Assembly: GCA_031841125.1 (NCBI GenBank)
Contig: CM063112.1
Coordinates: 19,432,603-19,496,602, forward strand
From: Acanthococcus lagerstroemiae
Taxonomy: Eukaryota > Arthropoda > Insecta > Hemiptera > Eriococcidae
Direction: 5' to 3'
DNA length: 64,000 nt
Both the position numbers and the translations under genes were made by a program. Position 1 is the first letter of the stretch; every line of letters starts with the position of its first letter. The notes beneath the pieces were generated by a model, which made no database searches, had not been told where the DNA came from, and saw only the letters and a list, made by a program, of their open reading frames with translations. Of the stretch, positions 54,390 to 64,000 are shown piece by piece.

Positions 54390-54915
54390 GTACGGACCAG
54401 TGTTGCCAGATGTACGGAAAAGTCCGTTATTTTTACGAATTTTTAACCCCTACGGACTTTTATACGGAAAAATTTTCGAAATTACACGGATAATGTACGG
54501 AATGACATAAATTGCTACCTCTTCTATTTTTTTCAAGAAAATACTCATTAAGCTGAACCAAAAATGGGCGAAAAAACTGAAAGGAAACAGGTTCTTGCTC
54601 TCGCAGTCCCCCCCTTTTGAAATAATTTTTTCCGAATTCCGAAAAAAATGAAATGAATAAATGTCTAAATGATAGAAGAAACGTGGCGCGAAAGATGAGA
54701 AGACAGATAGAAGACACGTGAGAACTGTGAGTCTGTGAATGATAAGACTGTGAGAGTATGTGTGAGGACGTGAGGTTTTGGATTCTTTGGAAAAAACTTC
54801 ATTAGCGCTCCAATAGGATAAATGCAACGGATTTTTGACTACGGATTTTTACGGATTTAAAAAAAAATTGAAAAAAGGATTTATTCGCTCAGCATCTGGC
54901 AACACTGGTACGGAC
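54390..54915. mobile_element. hAT MITE with perfect 8-bp target duplication
   Basis: The element is 54398-54907 (510 bp). Both ends begin CAGTGTTGCCAGATG (15-bp perfect TIR). The flanks are identical GTACGGAC at 54390-54397 and 54908-54915, the 8-bp duplication expected of hAT. The interior carries many ACGGA/TACGGATTTT boxes near both ends, like hAT subterminal binding repeats. No transposase is encoded, so mobility would depend on a hAT enzyme elsewhere. Confidence 0.92.
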
Positions 54916-57110
54916 TTGGAAAACAGGGTGGCAGTTTCTGAGGTGATAATGGCGAGGAAGGTCAGGTGTTTGGAAAACGGGGGGGAAAAGACGACAGGAG
55001 AGGGGATGGATTTTATGTACCATGTAATGTATCCCGCCTGGGGAACCGAGAAAGAAAAAAAATTTGGAAATCCCTCTGTCCCCCACCTTTTCCTCCTTCT
55101 CCCGTGGGAAAAACCCTGGCTGCCTACCATGCCGTTAATGGTTCGTTTCTCCAGGGTAGCCTACGCCGGGAGAAAGGAGAGGAAGGGTTTTTGGTAGGCA
55201 GCGGACCAAGGTGAGAGAAGGGGGCGCAAGGTGAGAGAAGGGGGCGCTGTGATGATGGCACAGGTCATGTTGAGGGAAATGATCTTGAGATGCTGTCTGT
55301 TGCAGGGAGGGTAGGTAGAACGGAGAGGTGTTGGTAGAAGAGGAGGGCTCTGTTGGGTAAGAAGTCTTGTTCCTGGAGGGGGATTATGAGAGCGAGTATA
55401 GGGGGGTGGGTTGCGGTTGGTCGGTCTGTGTTGGGGTAGCCTGGACTACGGGCTAATAGTGAATGAGGTGACTCCTGGTACGGGGGAAGGAAATTATGGA
55501 GATGTGTGAAGAGAGATTGAGGATAGCTGTGGATACTGTATCTCGTGAGGAAGGCCCAAAATAGGGAGTACTGGGGGAAGAGAGAGCTCCTGATTGGGGA
55601 AGTAGGGCAGTAGTCAGGGAAATAAATGATAGGGGAACCAATACTGGGACAATCATCTGTTGTGGAAAAGTCGCTGTGTTGTCAAGGAAGATGTGCGATG
55701 CAAGGATCAAGAGCGATGTGGTAGAGAAGGCTCGAGATAGCAAGGGCGGGTTTTGGTAGAGTAGTTTGCGTACGAGGTGGGAGCTAGAAAGAGGGATAGG
55801 TGGTTCGGGATGAATGAAGGGCTTGTGAGAGCATTGAGCTCAAATCCTATTTTGCCGCCTCCTCTTCCTTGTTTACTGCCACCGGGAAATAATTGAATAT
55901 TTCTGTTCGGCCGAACCACTAATATCGAATGATCCAGCTCTCCTTTCCGCCAATCCATGATTCTAATCGGATGCATCTAATGAAATACAATCACTCCCCG
56001 TCCTCAACTACAAACTCGTAGTTTATTCAACTGACCTCATCGCTTCCAACTTCATTCGTCGCTAATCCCCCAGGTTAAATGCATTCGACTTTTTCCAAGA
56101 TGTTTCCTCCCCACTCACCACCATTCTCTCTTTCTATTTCACCACTCCCGTACTTATGAATTTCACATTCTCTTTTTTCTAATCATGAAGTGTTCGAGAA
56201 AAGGGGGGGAGCTACAGTAGGTCAAGTGGATCACATTCTCCTCAGCAAGGCCACCTTTCACCGCCATAGCCCCTCTCCATTGAAAAGAAATGTTGGTTCT
56301 CTTATATTGTTCTTTTTGAATCAAGAATTTTAAATAATTTAATTTTTAGTGTGAAATTACATAATTACCAACATTTAAAATGATTTTTATTAGTGTTAAA
56401 TACCTCCACTCCCACCACAAACCGCCTTCACTGTCACTGCCCTTCTCCACCACTACGATCACCCTTCACCGCTACCATTCATTGTCATTCACTGCCACCG
56501 TCTTCAAAGACAGTAGAGGGAGATCAGACTGAAACGTGAAGAGGACAAGAGAACTTATAGGACGGGGGAAAACGAGAAAAGGTGGAGGAGGGTCTCTTTA
56601 AATTTATCGCTGTCTCCATATATTCTTTGCTGGAAAATTCCAAATGGGATTGCTGGTATAACGGAGACTCCCTCTTTACCTCAGTGTGGAGACAAATAGA
56701 TCAAAGTTTCAGTTACCTACCTCAAAAAGGAGGTACACGATTTCCCTGAACTAACCCCAGCTTTTTTACAAGCGAAAATGTGGCCTATACGAACGTATAC
56801 AAAAGATATGTATATAACCGAAAACTAAATAAACGTTGAAATGAAGATTTGAAAAAAGGATAAATAGATTTGCTCTACAGCAAATTGTGGCAATACTCTT
56901 TTGCACCTGGCGGTTCTTATTTTTTAACAGACTACTGAAGTTATAGGTACCCACATTTAAATTGTATGTATTAAGTGATTTTCATTCTGTGAGTAAATAT
57001 AACTTACAGAACTCAAGTAAACGAAACTGCCGCAACAAGTGAATAACCAGAACCAATATATCAAATTACGTTCTATTGTGAAAGAAATTTGTATGGGGCC
57101 CTGAAAAGGG
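54916..57110. other. Intergenic DNA with purine-rich stretches
   Basis: 54920-55850 is G/A-rich on the plus strand and includes a short tandem repeat AAGGTGAGAGAAGGGGGCGC (two copies, 55208-55249). 56000-56550 is C/T-rich. The open frames reported here are composition effects. No gene was recognised. Confidence 0.4.
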
Positions 57111-57113
57111 CCT

Positions 57114-57520
57114 TTTTATTCAGCTTCCGGTTTATTCAAATGCGTGAGATGGAAATACTTGGGATATACAACCTGAATGGTCTTTAAGAATCCCATTCAC
57201 TTTCAGCGGTCGTTCACACCAAAAACAAAGGTTATCGAACTGAATTCGATATTCTTCGAGTTCGTTTTGCTTTTCCGCTTCTTTCTTCAATAGTTGTCTT
57301 TCCTCAGCTGCGGCTTTCCGAAGATGTCTAATACGTAGAACATTTCCATGTTTCTCTCTCCGTTTTTGACCACCCCGTTTTTCTTTAGGGTTTGACGCTG
57401 ATGTATGAAACTGTTCTTTGTTGTCCACATCCATTATTGTTACGTCGATTGAAACATAAAGAAAAAAACTGGAGATTTGAAGAGAGATGATGAAAACTAT
57501 GAAAATTCGCCTATTTATAG
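57114..57520 (-). promoter_or_regulatory. TATA box, 5' UTR and overlapping polyadenylation signals of a compact gene
   Basis: On the minus strand TATAAATA lies at 57519-57512, about 80 bp before the ATG at 57434. That would place transcription start near 57488 and leave a ~55-nt leader. AATAAA occurs at 57136-57131, overlapping the stop codon (GAATAAA), and again at 57120-57115. The signals are unusually compact. Confidence 0.55.
57132..57434 (-). CDS. Compact 100-aa gene with C2HC-type motif
   Basis: Intronless frame MDVDNKEQ to HAFE. Residues 14-45 are strongly basic (KEKRGGQKRREKHG), suggesting nuclear or nucleic-acid binding. Residues 40-62 are a charged, leucine-containing helix likely to form a coiled coil. 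C70-x2-C73-x12-H86-x2-C89 (CFWC, HSGC) is a candidate zinc site, with H97 as an alternative ligand. The ATG sits between a TATA box and two AATAAA signals in the same orientation, and two CCAAT boxes lie further upstream. No family is recognised. It could be a young host gene, a domesticated transposon or virus-derived fragment, or a small accessory gene of an unrecognised element. Confidence 0.55.
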   Translation of the reverse strand: MDVDNKEQFHTSASNPKEKRGGQKRREKHGNVLRIRHLRKAAAEERQLLKKEAEKQNELEEYRIQFDNLCFWCERPLKVNGILKDHSGCISQVFPSHAFE

Positions 57521-57574
57521 TAAATCAAAGGAGAACAATGTGTGGGAGCTGACAAATCATGAATTAATAAAATC

Positions 57575-57780
57575 TTCTAACAGAAAAGAAAGAATGTAAT
57601 TGGTTGAAAAAGTGTAATACTTTTGCCTAGCATAATGAAAAGAGTACACACCTTTGAATGTCTAATAAACCATTCAACAGGAAACAAGAAAACATGATTG
57701 GTTGAAACTGTAATGGTGTTGAATACCTTTTCCTCGCACAAAACCCTTACGTAATTTTTTCGAGAAGCAGGTGTTTTATG
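57575..57780 (-). promoter_or_regulatory. Two ~100-bp repeats with CCAAT boxes upstream of the 100-aa gene
   Basis: The plus-strand blocks starting AACAGAAAAGAAAGAATGTA and AACAGGAAACAAGAAAACAT each contain ATTGGTTGAAA (about 57598 and 57697), which is CCAAT on the gene strand. Both then run into GTAAT-TTT-CCT words. The nearer CCAAT is ~110 bp upstream of the predicted start site, in the usual range. The repeats suggest a duplicated upstream element. Confidence 0.45.
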
Positions 57781-57784
57781 AAAC

Positions 57785-58869
57785 AATACCTAATAAAAAT
57801 TAACAGACCTACAATTTTGTGCTGGCTCCTGAATATTTTGTATTGCTGACTGTGACAGTGAAGATGAACATACCTATGTACAAAAATAATCTCCTAGAAT
57901 AACTAGAACTGATGATATTCGCGCAGCTGCACTGTGTTTAACCAATGAGGAGCCTCGAACAAGCTGCAGGTGGATTTCTGTTATGCGGCGTAAGAACCTG
58001 TCATGCATTAATGTGATTACAAAAATCACCCTTATTATGAATGCACTTTTGTACTTGCATAATAATAGATGTTCTGAGATTGAGATATTCGATCACGCAT
58101 AATAAGTTATATGTCAGTAGTGTATATAGTTCGAGTGCGATATTAGGCCACCGTACAATATCAATGAACAACTAATTCCAAGTGGACTAGTTTATGACCT
58201 AATTTATCAATACTCTCCGAATACATTCAACTTGCAGGTTGCAGCTGATACAATCCAAAATTCCTCGAGTAAGTTCTGAAGTTCCAGAACTTGATAGACT
58301 GTTGCTCATCCGTTCGTAACTTTGAAACCTGTCCTGCACTTCGAGATACGTGTGCTCATGAGGTACTGTACGCCTACACTAACTGGATATGTTTACATGG
58401 AAAGTTATCGGAAGAAATAATACAATTGCAGATCGAACGATTTAAATGTTTATCATTAACATTATTGTTGAATCTATCTTATAAATGGCTCGATGAAATG
58501 CCATCACGCTCGATAGGCTGAAACGATTCTTTTGAAAAATGTCTCAAATGAAAGCTCGGGTTCCCTAGGAGGTTTATATCAAAAAACATTGCAGAGAAGT
58601 GCATTCGGTAAGCTGTAATTAAGTTTTAAAGTCGTTTTGCATCTGTGTCTATGTGTGAGTGTTCCGCGCGCTTACCCCGTCATTGTAAACGTGTGTTAGA
58701 GTGATCAGTGTGACAACATAGTATAACACATCGTGAATATATGTAGAAACGATCAGGGTTTCTTTCATCTAAAAGCGTCTCAGTGTACATACTGCGGTTG
58801 ATCAGGCCATGTTGCGATTTTTTAAATATTGACCTTTTACTTCACAAATCCTTTTTTAGGGTCTTCATG
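57785..58869. other. Intergenic DNA, no gene recognised
   Basis: A 76-codon plus-strand frame (58291-58518) with clustered cysteines near its start has no recognised domain or clear splice context. The rest is AT-rich unique DNA. Confidence 0.35.
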
Positions 58870-60110
58870 TGTTCAAAACTTGGGCCATGTGTCGTTTTTT
58901 TACTATCGAATTTTCATTTTACAAATACCTCTTTGCTTCATTTTTCATTTATTAAAATGATTAATGTAATATACCTATAAAGACAAGTCTCGATTTTTCC
59001 TCACCAGTGTTCTCAGGTATTACTGAAGGAAAGTTTTTTTAAAAATGTCTCATCTAGAAGTAAGTATTCCCTAGCAGGCTTATGGCGTGAAAATTGTTTG
59101 ATAACTGTGACGTAAAACGTACCGACTTTCCGATGCGCGGAGTCCCGCCAGTTACCCAAGTAACTGAAAGGGAACCAAGGGTAACTGACAGGTTTCTGGG
59201 TAATCTGAGGGTAACTGGACGCTATTAAGCATAAGGGAATCAACCAGTAAAATCTGTTTTTTGAGAACACGCAATTCGAAGTTCACGAGCCATGTAGAAA
59301 CTATGTGACATAGCATTTACAGATAAGATTTCTTCAATAAGGGTGCACATTTTTGAATCGGGGGGCCAATTTTGAAAAATTCTACTTTTTATGCACTTAC
59401 CAATAACGACACTAATAAATCATTCTGCTTACAAATGTCAGCTGGTTCCCTTTTCCGCTCAACAGCGTCCAACTGACGGTTGCAAATGGGTGACTTTTCC
59501 GCGGGTAACTGTTAAAACTGATTGCGCATCTGGTTGGGAAACAGATATATACCAAGTTCAAAACTCAGTTCATATGTTGTGTCTTTTTACTATAGATCTT
59601 TCATTTTACAAACACTTTTTTGCTTTATTTTTCATTTATTGAGAAGATTAAAGAGATGTAAGTAGATGTTTCATGTTGCATTTTTTTACTATCGAACGTT
59701 CATATTTTGCAAATAATACTTTTTTTTAATTCATCTGACTGGGACTGGGCAAATTTTAGAAGCGCCATAGCGTCGAATCTTTTAGTGCGTTTTTTTTTAC
59801 TATCAAACTTTTATTTTGCAAAAATACTTTTTTGCTTCATTTTTCATTTATTGAAGAGATTAAAGAGATTTTAGATAATTAGTATACCGGCTAGGCATTT
59901 TCAAAGTGCGAAATTACAATTTTACTGCATACAATGATAAGAAGTAAGAACGTATAGCGCGACCTGTGACACAAATATACAAACTGTTACCTATCAAAGT
60001 TGTTATCTGTAATTAATGTTTTTGAAAGCCTCTGACTGGGACTGTGCAAATTATAGAAGCGCCAGCGTCAAATAGGTTATAATGTAAACCATCACCATTC
60101 GAACTTTTAT
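58870..60110. repeat. Cluster of short diverged direct repeats
   Basis: The unit TTTTTTTACTATCGAA, TTTCATTTTACAAA, TTTTTGCTTCATTTTTCATT, TATTGAA-AGATTAAAGAGAT occurs at about 58893, 59583, 59676 (partial) and 59790. A second unit, CTGACTGGGACTG-GCAAATT followed by AGAAGCGCCA, occurs at about 59737 and 60033. The order suggests several rounds of local duplication. No coding sequence is visible. Confidence 0.7.
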
Positions 60111-60519
60111 CCTCTAAGGTCTATTCTGAAATATTTTATTTAAAGTATTAATAGTAAGGTAAGCTACCTATTCTGAGCCTAGCATCAATTGTGAGTCCTT
60201 TTTTTTGAAAACGCGTTTTCTCGCTAGATCGAGGCATTGGACAACCGTGTGAAACCTCTTCCATTCGAAGGACCAACATGTTTTACACTATCCATGTTGG
60301 TTTCAAGTTCATAACTCAATGTGTTTGTTGTGATGGAATTTTTTTTCATAGTTGTTATCAAAACATGCCTTATTTTTCATGTGTGTGAAATTTCAATTCT
60401 GTGAAAAACGTTCGATAAGTACTTTAAATTAATATTTTCTCAGCGTATTTTATATGGTTGTGTAGAGGAGAGTCTAGGGAACATTTTTCTGCTTGAGTTT
60501 TCGATTTTGGTCCACACAT

Positions 60520-60571
<52 letters not shown>

Positions 60572-62217
60572 GAATAACCGTATAAAGGGAGGTCTTGAGT
60601 CCGCTGAACACCGGCGTTGTGGGGTCCATTTTCGTTGTGAGGTCTTCGGCTAGGACCCCACAACGTTTTAACCAGATTTTTCGATACTTTGGGCCAAAAT
60701 AATAGCCTAGAGCTTGATCCCGATTTGTTTTGGAAAAAGTCCCCCCTATGACTATTTTTCCGCTATACACTTTGTGTATCACCAGGTGTAAAGACTCTCA
60801 GAAGTATTCGCATTACTACAACGTTCTGAGGCCTCGGTGAAAACGCCGACGTAGTGGGGCCCCACGTTGCCAATTCTCACCATTCCTCTATACCTATGCA
60901 GGACGTTGCGAAGGTCGCAAATTGTGGAGTGAAGTTCGCGAGTAGTGGTTTACTCTGAAATCGAATTAAGAACGGGCTTGTGAAGCTAATTTGAAATTGT
61001 GTGTATTGGTGCCTTTATTTCGCGGCCGTTGGAGGTCACACACCTGAATAATTTTAGGTATCGCTGTGGGGCCACCATCTTGTATTCTACCAAGCACTCA
61101 CTCTTAATTCCAAAATGAGTAGAATCATGATACTACAAAGTCTGAGAATCCGCAGTTCATCGACTGAAGTATCAGCATGGTTATACATGGGTCATTCTCC
61201 CAATATTTCAATATTGTCAAAAACTAAGAATGTTAGAAAATAAATTTTTTTTGTGAGATAAGTGTAAATCTCTTCTATCATGTCAATCAACCAAAGAGTT
61301 CAAAATACATAACCTGACATATAGCTAACTAGCATCCCAAACTGTCAAATTACAGTCAAAATTCCATCATCGTCTATGTAACCACTCACGGATTTTTCTT
61401 AAAAACGCATCACACAGACAGACATTTCTAATAAAAAATTTATGTGGAATGTTTGTTGTGCAAGTCATTTGAGGACGCTGCCCAAAATTTTGACCCCTCA
61501 AGAGGGTCTACCAGCTACGTTGAAGTTGTGTAACCACTTTTATTCCTTCGTAGTTTGCACATTTTTATAGTGCTTATTGTGGGTGACATTCGTTTCACGA
61601 AAAAAGTAGAAACCCTGAATCCTTATAGTTAGAAGGAGGTTATGTCTCGTCCACAAAATAATTTCCAAAAATTCCGAAGTTAACATGGTTATACAAAAAT
61701 GTTTTTTTAAACTGAAAATCGACTTTCCGTACTCTAAATTTTCCTTTGTAGACTACAGTAATAAACTGTGAAGCAATTATCACAAGTATCGAATAACCGC
61801 ATACTTGTAGCAAGCCAACACTGTAGAATATACAAACGTGCTCAGTATTAAATTTTTTCAAAGTACTAGCTGCCTACAGTCAATTTATACACAAAATATT
61901 CCTTCGTCGTCTACAAGATTTTTTCTCTTCGTCATATCCGAGTAAGACCCCTCAAAAAATCTATCCAAAATATATTTAAATTGATAAGCTTGCCTCTAAT
62001 CGACTACCTATCGGTAAGGATCCTCGAGTTATCGATTTAATCGATTTTCCTGCATGCATAACACTGAAAATTGAAATAAAAGATCCGGAAAAATTGTCTT
62101 ACGCTTCCCGTATTAAAAAGCATATTCCACTGATTGCGTCACATATCCAATACTGCCGTGTTAAACAAAAGAACAATCTATGTGCACATTTAGGGAATTT
62201 GAGGGTGATTATGATCC
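60111..62217. other. Intergenic DNA with GT microsatellite and a stray satellite copy
   Basis: 60522-60568 is a TG dinucleotide run. 61020-61075 (CGGCCGTTGGAGGTCACACA, CCTGAATAATTTTAGGTATCGCTGTGGGG-like) is a diverged partial copy of the 254-bp satellite seen from 62218. GGGTCATTCTCC at 61189-61200 resembles the end of the element at 19439, but no partner was found. No gene was recognised. Confidence 0.5.
60522..60568. repeat. TG dinucleotide microsatellite
   Basis: Uninterrupted alternating TG for about 47 bp. Confidence 0.97.
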
Positions 62218-62450
62218 GAGTGTATCGGTCTCTGTATTTTGTGGCCGTTGGGAGGTCACACACCTGAATTTTTGCTATCGCTGTGGGGTCACTTACTTCT
62301 ATCACATGGAGGTGCTTTCACTTTTTCCACTGAGGACTCCGGGAAGACATTCATATGTTTGGAGAGTTAGAATGGTGTGTGGGTTTGTACTCAAGTTAAT
62401 ATCAGTACACTGGTTCGTCTCAATTCGCTGTAAGAAAGCACTTTACCTCG
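62218..62450. repeat. ~254-bp satellite, separated unit
   Basis: Contains GGTCTCTGTATTTTGTGGCC, GTTGGGAGGTCACACACCTG, GCTATCGCTGTGGGGTCACT and the GTTAGAATGGT, CAGTACACTGGTT, CTCAATTCGCTGTAAGAAAG close. It matches the units at 63270, 63525 and 63779 but is parted from them by ~800 bp of other DNA. Confidence 0.9.
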
Positions 62451-62454
62451 CGTG

Positions 62455-63250
62455 AAATAATGTGCACCACCACCGGGTGGTAACACAAGGCATGTAGTAG
62501 ACACCAAGAGAGGAAACGTAAATTCCTGTAGAATTCAATTTACCGAGTGCACCACCACCGGATAGTGACACAAGGCTTGTAGAACACACAAAACGAACGA
62601 CGACCATAGGAAAATGCGACTTCTCAAACAAAATGTAAATATAACAGGTAGTAAATAATAAAATCGTCTGGCTTGATCCGTAGCAGTATTCATTTCCATT
62701 TCGGAAAGAGAAACACAACTAAACGAGCACAGGTAATAGGTATGCAGTACTAATACACAGTAACGTCAAAAAACCGAGCACAATAACGTGCAGCATGGAG
62801 CACAATAACGTGCAGCATGGAGCACAATAACAGAATGCCAGGTCTCGGTGGCTCGCCACCGATCCAAATTCCAGAACTGGACTTCCCACATTGGCTTCCG
62901 TCCTGTATGTTCATGGTCACACGTGGACCAATGGAGATATATTTCATAGTAGTACGTGGACCAATGAGGGGACCGAAACCCACTACAGGGGGCGAGCCGC
63001 ACACTCAAATGCGTCCCAATTATCGTCACAGGCGGGGTCTATCCTAACAGGTAGGGGAAAGCCGAGTTTGAGCAGAGCGTCGAAAGGTTAATTAATCACA
63101 GTTGATTATTACAATTAATTAATACAGTTGAATCATATTAGAGTTGAATCATATTGGAGTTGTATTAAATTATTGTTATTACTATTATTATTATCATAAA
63201 TTTCCACTAAGTCGAGTCGAAAATGATGAATTTTCGACATCTTGTATTGA
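62455..63250. repeat. Segment between satellite units with its own short repeats
   Basis: GTGCACCACCACCGG followed by ACACAAGGC-TGTAG occurs at 62461 and 62549 (88-bp spacing). GAGCACAATAACGTGCAGCAT repeats at 62777, 62798 and 62819 (21-bp period, last partial). ACGTGGACCAATG-G recurs at about 62922 and 62953. 63085-63200 is rich in TTAATTAA, GTTGAATCATATT and ATT words. No gene is visible. It may be an insertion into the satellite or a different array. Confidence 0.65.
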
Positions 63251-63269
63251 GGGTTGTTAAGAAACTGAG

Positions 63270-64000
63270 TGTAATGGTCTCTGTATTTTGTGGCCGTTGG
63301 GAGGTCACACACCTGGATTTTTGCTATCGCTGTGGGGTCACTTACTTCAATCACATGGAGGTGCTTTCACTTTTTCCACTGAGGACTTGGGAGGACATTC
63401 AAATGTTAGGAGAGTTAGAATGGTCTGTGGGTTTGTACTCAGTAATTATCAGTACACTGGTTAGTCTCAATTCGCAGTAAGAAAACACTTTACCTTGTAT
63501 TGAGGGTGATAATGATCTGAGGGTATCGGTCTCCGTATTTTGTGACCGTTGGGAGGTCACACACCTGGATTTTTGCTATCGCTGTGGGGCCACTTGATTC
63601 TATCACATGGAAGGGCATTCACTTCTTACACTGAGGACTACTGGGAGGACATTGCAAGGATTGGAGAGGTAGAATGGTCTGTGAGTTTGTACTCAGTTAT
63701 TATCAGTACCCTGGTTAGTCTTGATTTGCAATAAGAAAACACTTTACCTTGTATTAAGGCTGGTTAAGAACTGAGTGTATTGGTCTCTGTATTTTGTGGC
63801 CGTTGGGAGGTCACACACCTGGATTTTTGCTATCGCTGTGGGGTCACCTACTTCTATCACATGGAGGTGCCTTTACTTCCTCCACTGAGAACTCTGGGAA
63901 GACATTCAAATGTTTGGAGAGTTAGAATGGTCTGTGGGATTGTAAACAGTTATTATCAGTAGACTGGTTAGTCTCAATTCGCTGTAAGAAAGCAATTTCC
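63270..64000. repeat. ~254-bp satellite array, about 3 units, open at window end
   Basis: Units start near 63270, 63525 and 63779 and match 62218-62450. Similar plus-strand frames (VFCGRWEVTHL-FCYRCGV) appear in several units, but their reading breaks after ~50 codons in different places. Sequence conservation of the repeat is a simpler explanation than coding. The array continues past 64000. Confidence 0.88.

Noticed and set aside
60424..60782. Frames with long threonine-histidine runs
   Set aside because: They are translations of the TG microsatellite.
61189..61200. End of a second copy of the 19439 element (GGGTCATTCTCC)
   Set aside because: Only 12 bases match, the inner TIR differs and no inverted partner was found.
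62180..63962. Repeated frames with CGRW-EV-HL-CYRCG that look like a zinc finger
   Set aside because: They occur once per satellite unit and break at different places. No start or splice context is consistent, so repeat conservation explains them.

Overview
This is a gene-poor, AT-rich, repeat-dense stretch of an animal nuclear genome, most likely an arthropod and plausibly an insect. The evidence is the mix of transposons: a Jockey-clade LINE, several RTE-like LINEs with AAT/ATT tails, a CR1/Jockey-type LINE, a Penelope-like element (PLE), hAT-like and pogo-like non-autonomous elements, a large MULE-like transposase gene, microsatellites and diverged satellites. Eukaryotic splice, TATA and polyadenylation signals are also present. 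No rRNA, tRNA, CRISPR array or bacterial operon was recognised. The species cannot be named from the sequence.

Layout. 1-2.1 kb: diverged repeats. 2.1-9.7 kb: a structure bounded by a 17-bp perfect inverted repeat and arms rich in TTCCGC/GCAGAATAAA. It encloses a tandem duplication of about 2.8-3.0 kb whose copies disagree in a way that suggests sequencing or assembly error. 10.9-13.9 kb: a decayed Jockey LINE with a palindromic insert. 14-19 kb: mostly unique DNA, partly CpG-rich. 19-22.5 kb: a nest in which a 1.7-kb DNA transposon sits inside a LINE endonuclease remnant, followed by a PLE fragment, with a related ~230-bp repeat on both sides. 24.6-26.5 kb: three LINE fragments. 27.6-30.2 kb: a hAT-like structure with an 8-bp target duplication, carrying an unusual TGAG/TGAA array. 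31.1-31.5 kb: a pogo-like MITE. 34.7-41.8 kb: three more LINE fragments, a ~150-bp satellite and a ~105-bp diverged satellite.

The best coding region is on the minus strand at 42.9-46.3 kb. An intact 839-codon ORF looks like a DDE (MULE-like) transposase. It is followed in the -1 frame by a ubiquitin-specific-protease-like cysteine peptidase. The frames switch at a 13-nt A run, and a peptide motif repeated on both sides of the run argues that they form one transposase-peptidase protein. Two smaller host-gene candidates are a 5' coding exon at 47.8-48.1 kb (minus strand, good splice sites) and a compact intronless 100-aa gene at 57.1-57.5 kb (minus strand: TATA box, two upstream CCAAT boxes, C2HC-type cysteine/histidine motif, polyadenylation signal overlapping the stop).

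49.4-52.7 kb is a nearly full-length but broken CR1/Jockey-type LINE. 54.4-54.9 kb is a textbook hAT MITE. 58.9-60.1 kb holds short dispersed repeats, and 62.2-64.0 kb holds a ~254-bp satellite that runs off the window end. Most other open frames are short chance frames. The annotation was read by eye, so boundaries of decayed elements are approximate.
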